Positions 43,088-52,088 of a DNA stretch of 64,000 nt are shown here, piece by piece. The notes beneath the pieces are model-generated. The model was given only the letters and a program-made list of their open reading frames with translations, had not been told where the DNA came from and did not search any database. Position numbers and translations under genes: made by a program. The stretch is from assembly GCF_000426505.1 (NCBI RefSeq), contig NZ_KE384532.1, positions 139,910 through 203,909 on the forward strand. The letters are read 5' to 3'. The stretch comes from Nisaea denitrificans DSM 18348. GTDB taxonomy: Bacteria; Pseudomonadota; Alphaproteobacteria; Thalassobaculales; Thalassobaculaceae. How positions within the stretch are numbered: the first letter of the stretch is position 1; every line of letters starts with the position of its first letter.

Positions 43088-45934
43088 ATGACCGATATTA
43101 CCGCGTCCGATATCCCCAGTGCCGTCTCCGACACAGTAGAGAACCATCTCTATCTGGTGGACGGCTCCGGCTATATTTTCCGCGCGTTTCACGCTCTGCC
43201 AAGGATGAACCGGTCCGACGGCACGCCGACCAATGCGGTGTTCGGATTCACCACCATGCTGATGAAGCTGATCGAGGATCTGGAAGCGGACCATGTCGCG
43301 GTGATCTTCGACACCAAGCGGCTGACCTTCCGGAACGATATTTATCCAGACTACAAGGCGAACCGGGATGAGCCGCCGGAAGACTTGAGGCCGCAATTCT
43401 CGCTGATCCGCGATGCGGTCCGGGCCTTCAACGTGCCGTGCCTGGAGATGGAAGGGTATGAGGCGGACGACCTGATCGCGACCTACGCCCTGCAGGCCAA
43501 GACAAAGGGTATGCGCGTCACCGTGGTCTCTTCCGACAAAGACCTGATGCAGCTGGTCGATAACGGTGTCGACATGTACGACCCAATGAAGAACCGGGCG
43601 ATCGGGCGCGCCGAGGTGATCGAGAAGTTCGGCGTCGGGCCGGAGCGGGTGGTCGATGTGCAATCTCTGGCCGGGGATTCGGTCGACAATGTGCCGGGCG
43701 TTCCCGGCATCGGCATTAAGACGGCGGCACAGCTGATCAACGAATATGGCGATCTCGACACGTTGCTGGCGCGGGCGGAGGAGATCAAGCAGCCCAAGCG
43801 CCGGCAGAACCTGATCGAGTTCGCGGATCAGGCGCGAATCTCCCGGGATCTCGTCCGGCTGAAAGACGATGTCGAAGTCATCGAGCCGCTCGAACGGCTG
43901 ACCGTGGAAGATCCCGACGACGCCACCGTGCTGGCCTTCCTGAAGGAAATGGAATTCAAGCGGCTGATCACCCGTTTCGAGTCGGAACTGGCAGATGGCG
44001 CCTCTGCATCCTCGCCGGGCGCCGCACCGGCGGAGGGTTCGGTTGGCTCACCTAATCCGGTGGGTGATGTCAGCTATGAGCTGGTGCAGGAAGTCGCCGA
44101 TCTGGAGCGCTGGATCGCGTCGGCGCATGCCGAGGGCACTGTCGCCGTCGATACCGAAACAACATCGCTGAATGCGATGCGGGCGGATCTTGTCGGCGTG
44201 TCGTTGAGCATCGCGCCAGGCAAGGCCTGTTACATCCCTTTGGGGCACACCGCGGGCGAAGCCCAGGGCAACTTGCTGGGCGGTTCGGACGGTGGTGAGG
44301 GCGGCCCGAAACAGATCCCCCGAGACGAGGCGCTGGCGCTGCTGAAGCCGCTGCTGGAAGACCCGTCGGTGCTGAAGGTGCTGCACAATACGAAATACGA
44401 TGCGCTGGTTCTGGCGCGGGAAGCCAATGGCGGCATCGTGCTCGGCCCGGTCGATGACACCATGTGCATGTCCTATGTGCTTGAAGGCGGTATGCACGGG
44501 CACGGTCTGGACGACCTGTCGGAGCTGCATTTCGGCCACACGAACATCAAGTTCGCGGATGTTTGCGGCAAGGGTAAGACTCAGATTTCATTCTCTGAAG
44601 TCTCCCTTGAAAAGGCGCTGGATTACGCGGCCGAAGACGCGGACATGACAATCCGCCTGCACCGCAAGCTGCGCCCGGAATTGCCGAAAGCGGGCCTGTT
44701 GACGGTTTACGAGACGCTGGAGCGGCCGCTGATCCCGGTGCTGGTGGGCATGGAGAAGGCGGGCATCAAGGTCGACCCGCAGATCCTGCGCGCCATGTCG
44801 AAGGATTTCGAGAAACGGCTGGAAGAGCTGGCAGTGCAGATCCACGAGCTGGCGGGGGAGGAGTTCAAGATCGGCTCGCCAAAGCAGCTCGGCGAGATCC
44901 TGTTCGACAAGATGAGCCTGCCTGGCGGCAAGAAGGGCAAGACCGGTGCCTACGCGACCGGTGCGGATATTCTGGACGACCTTGCGGCACAGGGGCACGA
45001 TCTGCCGGCGCGGGTGCTGGATTGGCGCCAGCTTGCAAAGCTGAAATCCACTTATACCGACGCGCTGGTCGAGGCGATCAATCCGGAGACCGGGCGCATC
45101 CACACGTCATATTCCATGACGGGGGCGAGCACCGGACGGCTCAGCTCGAACGATCCGAACCTGCAGAACATTCCGATCCGCTCGGAAGAGGGCCGCAAGA
45201 TCCGCACTGCTTTCGTCGCGGAGACGGGGCATAAACTGCTGGCGGTCGATTATTCCCAGATCGAGCTCCGGCTGGTTGCCGATATCGCCGATATCGAAAG
45301 TCTGAAACAGGCTTTCCGGGACGGCATCGACATTCACGCCCAGACAGCCTCGGAAGTCTTCGGTGTGCCGTTGAAGGATATGGACCCGACCACGCGGCGC
45401 AATGCCAAGGCGATCAATTTTGGCATCATCTACGGCATTTCGGCTTTCGGTCTCGCCCGTCAGATCGGCACCGAGCCAGGTGTGGCGAAGAAGTATATCG
45501 ACGCCTATTTCGAGCGTTTCCCGGGCATCCGCGATTACATGGACAAGACCAAGGCGGCGGCGCGGGAGGACGGCTATGTCACCACCCTGTTCGGGCGGCG
45601 TATCCATATTCCAGGCATCAAGGACAACAATCCGGCCCGCCGCGCCTTCTCGGAGCGGGCGGCGATCAACGCACCGATCCAGGGCTCGGCCGCCGACGTG
45701 ATCAAGCGCGCCATGGTCCGTATAGGTCCGGCACTCGATGAGGCCGGGCTGAAGGCAACCATGTTGCTGCAGGTGCACGATGAATTGCTGTTCGAGGTAC
45801 CGGAGGCGGAAGTCGATGAAACCACAGCGCTGGTCCGCAAGGTGATGGAAAGCGCGGCCGATCCGGTCGTGCAGCTTTCCGTCCCGCTGGTGGCCGACGC
45901 CGGTGTGGGCGACAGCTGGTCGGACGCGCATTAA
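43088..45934 (+). CDS. polA: DNA polymerase I
   Basis: A 948-residue repair and Okazaki-fragment polymerase. The N-terminal 5'-nuclease contains YLVDGSGYIFRAFHAL. The middle 3'-5' exonuclease keeps its acids: VDTETTSLN (D-x-E) and YAAEDAD, so proofreading should be intact. The polymerase domain has LAVDYSQIELRL, RNAKAINFGIIYGIS and LQVHDELLFEV. ATG 43088 is chosen because the nuclease fold starts shortly after it. No accessory domain is missing. Confidence 0.97.
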   Translation: MTDITASDIPSAVSDTVENHLYLVDGSGYIFRAFHALPRMNRSDGTPTNAVFGFTTMLMKLIEDLEADHVAVIFDTKRLTFRNDIYPDYKANRDEPPEDLRPQFSLIRDAVRAFNVPCLEMEGYEADDLIATYALQAKTKGMRVTVVSSDKDLMQLVDNGVDMYDPMKNRAIGRAEVIEKFGVGPERVVDVQSLAGDSVDNVPGVPGIGIKTAAQLINEYGDLDTLLARAEEIKQPKRRQNLIEFADQARISRDLVRLKDDVEVIEPLERLTVEDPDDATVLAFLKEMEFKRLITRFESELADGASASSPGAAPAEGSVGSPNPVGDVSYELVQEVADLERWIASAHAEGTVAVDTETTSLNAMRADLVGVSLSIAPGKACYIPLGHTAGEAQGNLLGGSDGGEGGPKQIPRDEALALLKPLLEDPSVLKVLHNTKYDALVLAREANGGIVLGPVDDTMCMSYVLEGGMHGHGLDDLSELHFGHTNIKFADVCGKGKTQISFSEVSLEKALDYAAEDADMTIRLHRKLRPELPKAGLLTVYETLERPLIPVLVGMEKAGIKVDPQILRAMSKDFEKRLEELAVQIHELAGEEFKIGSPKQLGEILFDKMSLPGGKKGKTGAYATGADILDDLAAQGHDLPARVLDWRQLAKLKSTYTDALVEAINPETGRIHTSYSMTGASTGRLSSNDPNLQNIPIRSEEGRKIRTAFVAETGHKLLAVDYSQIELRLVADIADIESLKQAFRDGIDIHAQTASEVFGVPLKDMDPTTRRNAKAINFGIIYGISAFGLARQIGTEPGVAKKYIDAYFERFPGIRDYMDKTKAAAREDGYVTTLFGRRIHIPGIKDNNPARRAFSERAAINAPIQGSAADVIKRAMVRIGPALDEAGLKATMLLQVHDELLFEVPEAEVDETTALVRKVMESAADPVVQLSVPLVADAGVGDSWSDAH

Positions 45935-45970
45935 TATTGTGGTCGAGTGACGTTGGATACCGGAGGACAT

Positions 45971-46492
45971 ATGAGCAAGGCCGCGAAACCGAAACGCACG
46001 GCAAGTCCGATCCCCGTTCGTGTTCGCCAGGCCGAAGAGCGGGACAAGGACCGTCTGGTCGAGATCATGGATGCCTGCTGGGAGGCTACATGGATGCCTT
46101 TCATGCCGCCCGCTGTCCCGGCGCGTTACCGGAACGAAAATCTCGGCCGGGCTTTCGTCGAAAACGCTTGGCACACCTGCCGCGTGGCCGAGGCGGAAGA
46201 TGGCAAGCAAGGCGTGGTCGGCTTCTGTTTCCTGCTTGGCAATGAGATGAAGACCCTGCAGGTGTTGCCCGACCTGCAACGCCGCGGCATTGGTCTGGCG
46301 CTGCTGCAAGATGCCGAAGCTTGCATCGCCAAGGCCGGACACGACCACGTGCATGTCGAAGCGGATGTCTTCAACGCCCGCGCGGCAGTTTTCTACCGCG
46401 CCATGGGCTACGAGGAGACCGGCCGGATTGACAACGACATCCTTGGCTACAAGGTTGCGACCCATGTGTTCCGGAAAGATTTAGGCTCGTAG
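45971..46492 (+). CDS. GNAT family N-acetyltransferase
   Basis: A 173-residue acetyltransferase. Acetyl-CoA binding is shown by LQRRGIGLALLQDAEA, with the beta-bulge segment EMKTLQVLPD before it and the C-terminal FYRAMGYEETGR. The N-terminal 20 residues (KAAKPKRTASPIP) are a basic extension. ATG 45971 has a strong GGAGGACAT ribosome site, so the upstream ATG is not used. It lies 36 nt after polA. Substrate unknown. Confidence 0.85.
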   Translation: MSKAAKPKRTASPIPVRVRQAEERDKDRLVEIMDACWEATWMPFMPPAVPARYRNENLGRAFVENAWHTCRVAEAEDGKQGVVGFCFLLGNEMKTLQVLPDLQRRGIGLALLQDAEACIAKAGHDHVHVEADVFNARAAVFYRAMGYEETGRIDNDILGYKVATHVFRKDLGS

Positions 46493-46550
46493 CGCTAAAG
46501 ACTCCCGGTATCTCATCAAAAGAGGCGCGCGGCCGTGCTTTAAGCTGGCG

Positions 46551-46925
46551 CTAGAGAGGCGTATTCAGCCACGCTTCCGCCGCTTCCGTCTCATCCATCG
46601 AGAACCCCTTCATCTCCAGCCCAGGAATGAGCGCGCCTTCGATATCGGCTGCTTTGCGGAGCCAGGTTTCGTCGCTGAGCACGGCGCAGCGGTCGAACTT
46701 GCCGAGCATGCCGAAGAGCTTCGGCAGATGCCCGAGTTTCACCGCGATCGCGCTGAGGGACGGCCAGGGGAAGTGGTGCAGGCGGTAGAGCAGTTGGCCA
46801 TGCTCGATACCTTCTGATTTCTCGATCAGCTCTTCGATAGCGCTGCGCATGGTGTCTTCGTCGATGGAGGCGCCATCGAATTCCATGTCTATGCGGTTCG
46901 GTGCGGTTTTCGTGATCTTGATCAT
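46551..46925 (-). CDS. SpoIIAA-like (STAS-fold) protein
   Basis: A 124-residue protein of the SpoIIAA-like family: N-terminal strands RIDMEFDGASIDEDTM, a Phe/Leu-rich helix, then FDRCAVLSDETWLRKAADIEGALIPGLEMKGF and a C-terminal AEAWL helix. A similar small protein is at 32768. The family has no known molecular role. It sits alone; the ATG at 46925 follows CATCTGGGG-type sequence on the opposite strand. Confidence 0.75.
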   Translation of the reverse strand: MIKITKTAPNRIDMEFDGASIDEDTMRSAIEELIEKSEGIEHGQLLYRLHHFPWPSLSAIAVKLGHLPKLFGMLGKFDRCAVLSDETWLRKAADIEGALIPGLEMKGFSMDETEAAEAWLNTPL

Positions 46926-46996
46926 CTGGGGCCTCCGGTCCGTCTGGTCTGAACTGCATATGGGGACGGTGGGGGCGGAATGGTATCCACCCGGAC
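46926..46996. other. Short spacer, nothing seen
   Basis: This 71-nt segment leads from the SpoIIAA-like start into the palindromic repeat. No motif or gene is visible. Confidence 0.5.
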
Positions 46997-47065
46997 GTCA
47001 TCCCGATGAAAATCGGGATCCATTTCTCCGGCAGCGCTATGGCTTCCGACTTTCGTCGGAATGAC
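46997..47065. repeat. Palindromic interspersed repeat element
   Basis: The 69-nt element has two mirror arms, each itself a small hairpin: GTCATCCCGATGAAAATCGGG at the left and TCCGACTTTCGTCGGAATGAC at the right, which is close to its reverse complement. This form (GTCATxCCGxxGAAAxxCGG) is a widespread bacterial REP/MITE-like repeat. Only one copy is in the window; it carries no gene. Confidence 0.75.
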
Positions 47066-47257
47066 GGTTTGGTCAAACAGCCCGCTTAGTGCTGGAAGTT
47101 CTTACGATCAGACGCCGCTTGGGGCGTGGCTCGCCTGCTTCAATCTCGACGCTATGACTGACCCAGCAATGAGCGGGTCCAGGTAGGACAAATTTCACAA
47201 AGAGGCGACGTATGCGTTTGGTGACTACTGAAGAACTGCAAATGGAGGCTTGTCACC
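47066..47257. other. Upstream region of the secreted Cys protein
   Basis: This 192-nt gap has no gene. The last part contains a complementary pair, GGTGAC at 47220-47225 and GTCACC at 47252-47257. The second lies directly before the ATG and encloses the GGAGG ribosome site, so the mRNA could form a start-site hairpin. This is a prediction from pairing only. Confidence 0.35.
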
Positions 47258-47674
47258 ATGAAACAAATTCTGAAATGGATATCTGCACCGCTGTTTTCCA
47301 TCTTTCTGCTTGGAGCCGTAAGTGGGGAAGCTGATGCCGTGGTTCTCAATTATAGCTCAAGCTGCGCTGTTAATGATCGCGTGACCATCCAGATAGGAGA
47401 CGAACACACATGGCTGGAACTCAGCACCGGTGGTCCGATTGATTCCCTGGCCACCGTAAGAGTGGACAACCGTGGTTTTTTCAACGTTCAACAAGGTCAA
47501 TCCTCCTGCCTGATTGACCTGACAAACAACGAGCTACGGCAGTTACATCTCGACGGGGAGTATTATTGTTATGGCGCGCGAACCATTGGATCAGGCCTCG
47601 CAACCGTTGAATTAGAGCTTCATACCGGTCCGGTTCCTAATGCCCCAGGTCCATGTCATTCCCGGTCCATGTGA
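47258..47674 (+). CDS. Small secreted protein with four cysteines, unknown function
   Basis: A 138-residue protein. A Sec signal peptide is visible (WISAPLFSIFLLGAVSGEADA), so the mature protein of about 110 residues is exported. It has four Cys after cleavage: SSSCAVN, SSCLIDL, YYCYGA and GPCHSRSM, which could form two disulfides. No family is recognised and the base composition is lower in GC than its neighbours. The ribosome site GGAGG lies 9 nt before the ATG. It stands alone and ends well before the pckA terminator. Confidence 0.6.
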   Translation: MKQILKWISAPLFSIFLLGAVSGEADAVVLNYSSSCAVNDRVTIQIGDEHTWLELSTGGPIDSLATVRVDNRGFFNVQQGQSSCLIDLTNNELRQLHLDGEYYCYGARTIGSGLATVELELHTGPVPNAPGPCHSRSM

Positions 47675-47808
47675 TTGAAGAGCTTCGCTTATGAGAAGCG
47701 AGCCAAAGCCTAACACAGATTGAATACTACAGGCGGCCGCTGGCCGCGTTCCAGCTGTTTAAACTGCCATTCAACCGGCGATGCGACTTGGTGGAGAACG
47801 AAAATAGA

Positions 47809-47840
47809 AAAGGCCGCCCAATGGGCGGCCTTTCGATAAT
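47809..47840 (-). terminator. Rho-independent terminator of pckA
   Basis: On the minus strand, a perfect 11-bp stem (AAAGGCCGCCC / GGGCGGCCTTT, 47809-47819 and 47823-47833) with a 3-nt loop is followed by TTTTCTATTTT. It lies 25 nt downstream of the pckA stop codon. Confidence 0.9.
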
Positions 47841-47857
47841 TTTGTGAACTGTCGCGC

Positions 47858-49462
47858 TTACGCGGCGGCCTTGACCCCGGCTTCGATCACGGCAGCTTCG
47901 ACGTATTTCTCGAACTGCTTGAAGTTCTCCTGGAAGCGGGCACGGAGGTCCGAAGCGGTGGCGTCGTAGCCTGCCTTGTCGGACCAGCTGTTGCGCGGGT
48001 CGAGCACGTCCGACGGCACGCCCGGGCAGCTTTCCGGTATGAAGAGGCCGAAATGCGGCTCCTGTTTCACCGGCACGTCATCCAGTTTGCCGGCGAGCGC
48101 GGCGCGAACCATGGCGCGGGTGAAGGCAATCTCCATGCGGTTGGCACCGCTGCCGGCGCGGCCTCCCTGCCAGCCTGTGTTGACCAGCCAGCAGGTCGCG
48201 CCGTGCTGGGCGATGCGTTCGCGTAGCATCTCACCATACACGCTCGGATGGCGCGGCATGAAGGGGGCGCCGAAGCAGGTGGAGAAGGTCGCCTGCGGAT
48301 CGTTGCCGAGGCCTTTTTCCGTCCCGGCCACACGGGCCGTGTACCCCGAGAGGAAGTGGTACATGGCCTGTTCCGGGGTCAGCTTGGAGATCGGCGGCAA
48401 CACGCCGAACGCGTCCGCCGTCAGCATCATGATGTGCTTCGGGTGGGTGGCGGTGCCGGACAGGTCAGTGTTCGGAATGAAGTGGATTGGATAGCAGGAC
48501 CGGCTGTTCTCGGTCAGGCTGCCGTCGTCGAAGTCGATTTCCCGGGATTCCGGGTCGTAGACCACGTTTTCCAGCACTGTGCCGAAACGCTGCGAGGCGG
48601 CGTAGATTTCCGGTTCTGCTTCTTCGGAGAGACGGATCACCTTGGCGTAGCAGCCGCCCTCGAAATTGAAGATGCCCTTGTCGGACCAGCCATGCTCGTC
48701 ATCACCGAGCAGGATACGGGTGCCGTCGGAGGAGAGCGTCGTCTTGCCGGTGCCGGAGAGCCCGAAGAAAATGGCGCTGTCGCCGTTCTCCGCAACATTC
48801 GCCGAGCAATGCATCGGCATGACGCCGCTGTCCGGCAGCAGGTGGTTCAGGATGCCGAAAATCGACTTCTTGATCTCGCCCGCGTACCAGCTGCCGCCAA
48901 TAACGACGAGACGTTTATCGAAATTGACCAGAATGAAGGTCTCGGAATTCAGCCCGTCCGCCTCGCCCGCCGCCTGCAGGCCGGGAGCCTGGAGCACGGT
49001 GAACTGCGGCTCGAAACCGTTGAGCTCCTTGCGCTCGGGGCGGCGGAACATGTTTTTGGCGAAGAGATTGTGCCAGGCGGTCTCGGTCACCACGCGGACC
49101 GGGAGGCGGTAATCTTCGTCGGCGCCGGCATAGCAATCGAGCACGTAGCAGTCGCGGCTCTGCATGTATCCGGCGAGGCGCCGGTGCATTTCGTCGAACA
49201 GCTCCGGCGTGCAGGGCCGATTCACCCCGCCCCAGTTGATCTGGTCATGGACCGACGGTGTGTCGACGATGAATTTATCCTTGGGAGAGCGGCCGGTATG
49301 CTTGCCTGTCTCGACCGCAAGTGCGCCGCCGGGGACGATCTGGCCCTCGTCATTGCGGATTGCATGTTCGTACAGTTCCGCCTCGGAGAGGTTCCAGTAA
49401 GCGGTTCCGAGATTGAACAGCCCGTGCTGCTCCAGATCCTGCGCGGATCGTTCCTGGCCCAT
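47858..49462 (-). CDS. pckA: Phosphoenolpyruvate carboxykinase (ATP)
   Basis: A 534-residue gluconeogenic enzyme that converts oxaloacetate and ATP to phosphoenolpyruvate, CO2 and ADP. The P-loop GLSGTGKTTLSSD is the ATP-type kinase signature, and IFNFEGGCYAKVI and the RIL-x-GDDEHGWSDKG metal site are present. ATG 49462 begins at MGQERSAQDLE; the length is standard. A terminator follows. The gene points away from chvI, as in Rhizobiales, where ChvGI and PckA-based gluconeogenesis are neighbours. Confidence 0.96.
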   Translation of the reverse strand: MGQERSAQDLEQHGLFNLGTAYWNLSEAELYEHAIRNDEGQIVPGGALAVETGKHTGRSPKDKFIVDTPSVHDQINWGGVNRPCTPELFDEMHRRLAGYMQSRDCYVLDCYAGADEDYRLPVRVVTETAWHNLFAKNMFRRPERKELNGFEPQFTVLQAPGLQAAGEADGLNSETFILVNFDKRLVVIGGSWYAGEIKKSIFGILNHLLPDSGVMPMHCSANVAENGDSAIFFGLSGTGKTTLSSDGTRILLGDDEHGWSDKGIFNFEGGCYAKVIRLSEEAEPEIYAASQRFGTVLENVVYDPESREIDFDDGSLTENSRSCYPIHFIPNTDLSGTATHPKHIMMLTADAFGVLPPISKLTPEQAMYHFLSGYTARVAGTEKGLGNDPQATFSTCFGAPFMPRHPSVYGEMLRERIAQHGATCWLVNTGWQGGRAGSGANRMEIAFTRAMVRAALAGKLDDVPVKQEPHFGLFIPESCPGVPSDVLDPRNSWSDKAGYDATASDLRARFQENFKQFEKYVEAAVIEAGVKAAA

Positions 49463-49613
49463 GTGACTCGTTTCCTCGATCTAGCTTCTTCTAACTCGGC
49501 GCGGAATTTTTAACTCTTTTGTACGGCCCCGCTCCGCTCGGGTCGGAAATTGTTACGGGTCTGTTTCAGCGATTGCAACCGCCCGGGGGGCGGTTTTCAC
49601 GAAAAAATGCCGA

Positions 49614-50351
49614 TTAGCCCGCGTCACTCTGCCGCGCACGCTTCACCAGGGCGACGAGAGCCTTCCGGGTTTCGTCCGCATCGCGGACGGGGGCGTCATA
49701 GTCGATCCGGGCAACCTCGCCGCTGAGCCGCAGGTCGCAGCCTTCCGGATCGCAGCCCGTCATTTCCCATCCCTCACCGGCACGGCCGAGCAGGATTGAG
49801 GCATAGAGCTGGTTCGCGTCGGCGTGATCCTCGTTCATGTGGGCGACGATCCCGGCTTCAGCCTCTTCCAGTTCCGGCACCCGCTCGGACAGGATATCCG
49901 CCGCCTCGACCCAGTGGATCTTGCCGAACCCGGCGACGATATGAGCCCGCTCGACAGTCACCCGATAAAAATTGAAATCCTTGAATTCGGCAAACATGCG
50001 AGCAGATGGATGACGACGCAGGTAGCGTTCGGCCATGCGCTCGTCGTCGATCTTCTCTATCCGGCCCAGAACGGAAGCACGCGCGCCGGTCAGCGGTTCG
50101 GCGAGCCCGGCGGTGCCGTCGAAAAGCAGGCAGACACGGGGATCGGCCTTCAGGTTGGCGGTATGTTCGGCGAGATCGGATAACAACATCAGCGGGCTGC
50201 CATCCTGATCGACCGCGGCCATAACGAGAGAGCCGTAAGGCCAGCCAACCTCGTTTTCCATACCTGTAGAGAGCGTCGCTCGGTCGAGGGAGCGCATCAG
50301 GGAGCGGATATGGGCGCCGGGGGCCGGAGAAGCAGTGTTGTCAGCGCTCAT
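49614..50351 (-). CDS. HugZ-like pyridoxamine 5'-phosphate oxidase-fold protein
   Basis: A 245-residue protein with an N-terminal flavin-binding split-barrel (GWPYGSLVMAAVDQDG and ASVLGRIEKI) and a C-terminal domain of about 85 residues (HMNEDHADANQLYASILL, DUF2470-like). This layout matches HugZ-type proteins that use heme; heme oxygenase-like use is possible, but the catalytic residues cannot be confirmed. It is inserted between pckA and chvI. ATG 50351 is the first codon. Confidence 0.8.
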   Translation of the reverse strand: MSADNTASPAPGAHIRSLMRSLDRATLSTGMENEVGWPYGSLVMAAVDQDGSPLMLLSDLAEHTANLKADPRVCLLFDGTAGLAEPLTGARASVLGRIEKIDDERMAERYLRRHPSARMFAEFKDFNFYRVTVERAHIVAGFGKIHWVEAADILSERVPELEEAEAGIVAHMNEDHADANQLYASILLGRAGEGWEMTGCDPEGCDLRLSGEVARIDYDAPVRDADETRKALVALVKRARQSDAG

Positions 50352-50522
50352 CAGTCGCCTCCATCAGGACACCGTGCGAGTTACGTCACGGGATACCTTC
50401 GATCCAACGACATTTCCAGTTGAATGATCCGTTCGGGGATACCGGTTGGCCGTGGAGCAGAAGAATTGTAGCCTACTGTGTAAGCATTTTTGCGCCGTTT
50501 CCGGTTTTTGCGAGTTATTGAA

Positions 50523-51176
50523 ATGTCCAAAGCCATCTTAATTTTTTCAGTGATTTTCGTATTCGCGGTGGCTTTGGGGGCGATCTTTCCGGCAGGTGCT
50601 GAAACCTACCGTCCGATCAACCAGCGTCCGATGTTTGGCAACATTCAGAAGACGCAGGAGATGCTGGATGCCGACGCCGCGTTCAGAGCCAGCGTCAAAC
50701 AGAAGGGATACACGGACGAGCAGGCTTACGAGCATTTCGTCAAGCGCGGCTGGCAATATTTCAACTCAGGGGACCTTGGAGGAGCTGTCCGGCGCTTCAA
50801 TCAAGCCTGGTTATTAATGCCGGAGAAATCGAGTGCTTATCATGGTTTCGCTTTGGCCCGGGTGGTCCAGCAGGCCCCTCTTTCGGAAATCGATCAACTG
50901 TTTGAAATAGCACTGAGCAAGGAAGACCTGAGTGCCGGGACGTTGTCTGATTATGCTCGTTTTCTGAACCTCTCGGGGCGTCCGCGTCACGCGATCACCC
51001 AAGCCGAGAGGGCCCTTGCCATGGATGGCAATGTTTATAACGCCCGAAATCAGATGGCGGCGGCCTATCTTTCGCTCGGTGAGCGAGCGCTTGGATGCGA
51101 ATGGGCCCGGCGAGCCAGGTCAGCCGGTGAGTCGTATGTGCCAGAAGCAGAATTTCAGGCTACTTGCGGTGATTGA
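50523..51176 (+). CDS. Exported TPR-like protein
   Basis: A 217-residue exported protein. The signal peptide is hydrophobic (AILIFSVIFVFAVALGAIFPAGA). The rest contains TPR-like helix pairs (YEHFVKRGWQYFNSGDLGGAVRRFNQAWLLMP is too long to be typical but carries the W-x(2)-Y pattern, then SAYHGFALARVV and VYNARNQMAAAYLSLGERAL). A Cys pair near the C-terminus (GCEWARRA and ATCGD) may be linked. Role unknown; it is the last gene before chvI and might be part of the envelope stress circuit, but this is guesswork. Confidence 0.72.
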   Translation: MSKAILIFSVIFVFAVALGAIFPAGAETYRPINQRPMFGNIQKTQEMLDADAAFRASVKQKGYTDEQAYEHFVKRGWQYFNSGDLGGAVRRFNQAWLLMPEKSSAYHGFALARVVQQAPLSEIDQLFEIALSKEDLSAGTLSDYARFLNLSGRPRHAITQAERALAMDGNVYNARNQMAAAYLSLGERALGCEWARRARSAGESYVPEAEFQATCGD

Positions 51177-51368
51177 GGCTGGGCAGCAGGGAGTTTCTCC
51201 TTAAATAGGCGCGCCGCCGAGATATTGCCGCACGTATGTCACAGCTTTGCCCTAATCCGGCATCATTGAAGCAGCTGTAGAAGATTACACGTACCTCTCC
51301 GGCTGGTTCCGGCGGACGGAAACGTGCAAAATCGGGGGCGCCGTACTTCGGCGGAAAGGGTTACAGAC

Positions 51369-52088
51369 ATGAACACGATCGCACTGGTCGATGACGATCA
51401 GAATATTCTCACCTCGGTTTCCATCGCTCTAGAGGCCGAAGGCTTCGAGGTGCGGACTTTCAAGGATGGTGAGGAGGCGCTGCGCGGGCTGACCCAGCGG
51501 CCGGTGGATCTTGCCATTCTCGATATCAAGATGCCCCGTATGGATGGCATGGAGTTACTGTCGCGCTTGCGTCGCCAGAGTGCGCTTCCGGTGATCTTCC
51601 TGACCTCGAAGGATGATGAACTGGACGAGATGCTCGGTCTGAAGATGGGCGCCGACGATTACATCACCAAACCGTTCTCCCAGCGCCTGCTGATCGAGCG
51701 TATTCGCGCCCTGCTGCGTCGCCAGGAACTGGCCCAGGACGAGGCCAACCCAGCCAGCGATTCCGTGCTCGCGCGTGGCGATCTGATGATGGACGGCTCG
51801 CGCCATCTCAGCGCCTGGAAAGGTCGTCCGGTGCCGCTGACCGTGACCGAGTTCCTGATCCTGCGCTCACTCGCCACCCGGCCTGGCCACGTCAAGAACC
51901 GGGATCAGTTGATGGATGCCGCTTATGGCGATGCGGTTTATGTGGATGACCGCACCATCGACAGCCACATCAAGCGCATTCGCAAGAAATTCAAAAGCGT
52001 GGATGACGATTTCGAGCAGATCGAAACGCTGTACGGGGTCGGCTACCGGTACCGAGACCCGGCCTTGGTGGCCGCCGGCCCGGCATGA
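51369..52088 (+). CDS. chvI: Two-component response regulator ChvI
   Basis: A 239-residue OmpR/PhoB-type regulator. The receiver has VDDDQNI and phosphoacceptor Asp52 in LAILDIKMP, and Lys in YITKPFS. The DNA-binding domain ends with the winged helix [14 protein letters not shown]. The gene overlaps chvG by 4 nt (ATGA), as expected. In Rhizobiales ChvI controls envelope, exopolysaccharide and acid response genes. ATG 51369 is chosen over 51324 because the domain starts there. Confidence 0.95.
   Translation: MNTIALVDDDQNILTSVSIALEAEGFEVRTFKDGEEALRGLTQRPVDLAILDIKMPRMDGMELLSRLRRQSALPVIFLTSKDDELDEMLGLKMGADDYITKPFSQRLLIERIRALLRRQELAQDEANPASDSVLARGDLMMDGSRHLSAWKGRPVPLTVTEFLILRSLATRPGHVKNRDQLMDAAYGDAVYVDDRTIDSHIKRIRKKFKSVDDDFEQIETLYGVGYRYRDPALVAAGPA

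Noticed and set aside
47258-47674. Reading of the small secreted protein as a bacteriocin
   Set aside because: There is no immunity or export gene nearby and no known motif, so this function would be guesswork.
49578-49594. Hairpin ACCGCCC-GGG-GGGCGGT upstream of pckA and after the HugZ gene
   Set aside because: It has TTTT on the plus strand, but no gene reads into it in that direction, and on the minus strand there is no T-run. Kept only as a structure.
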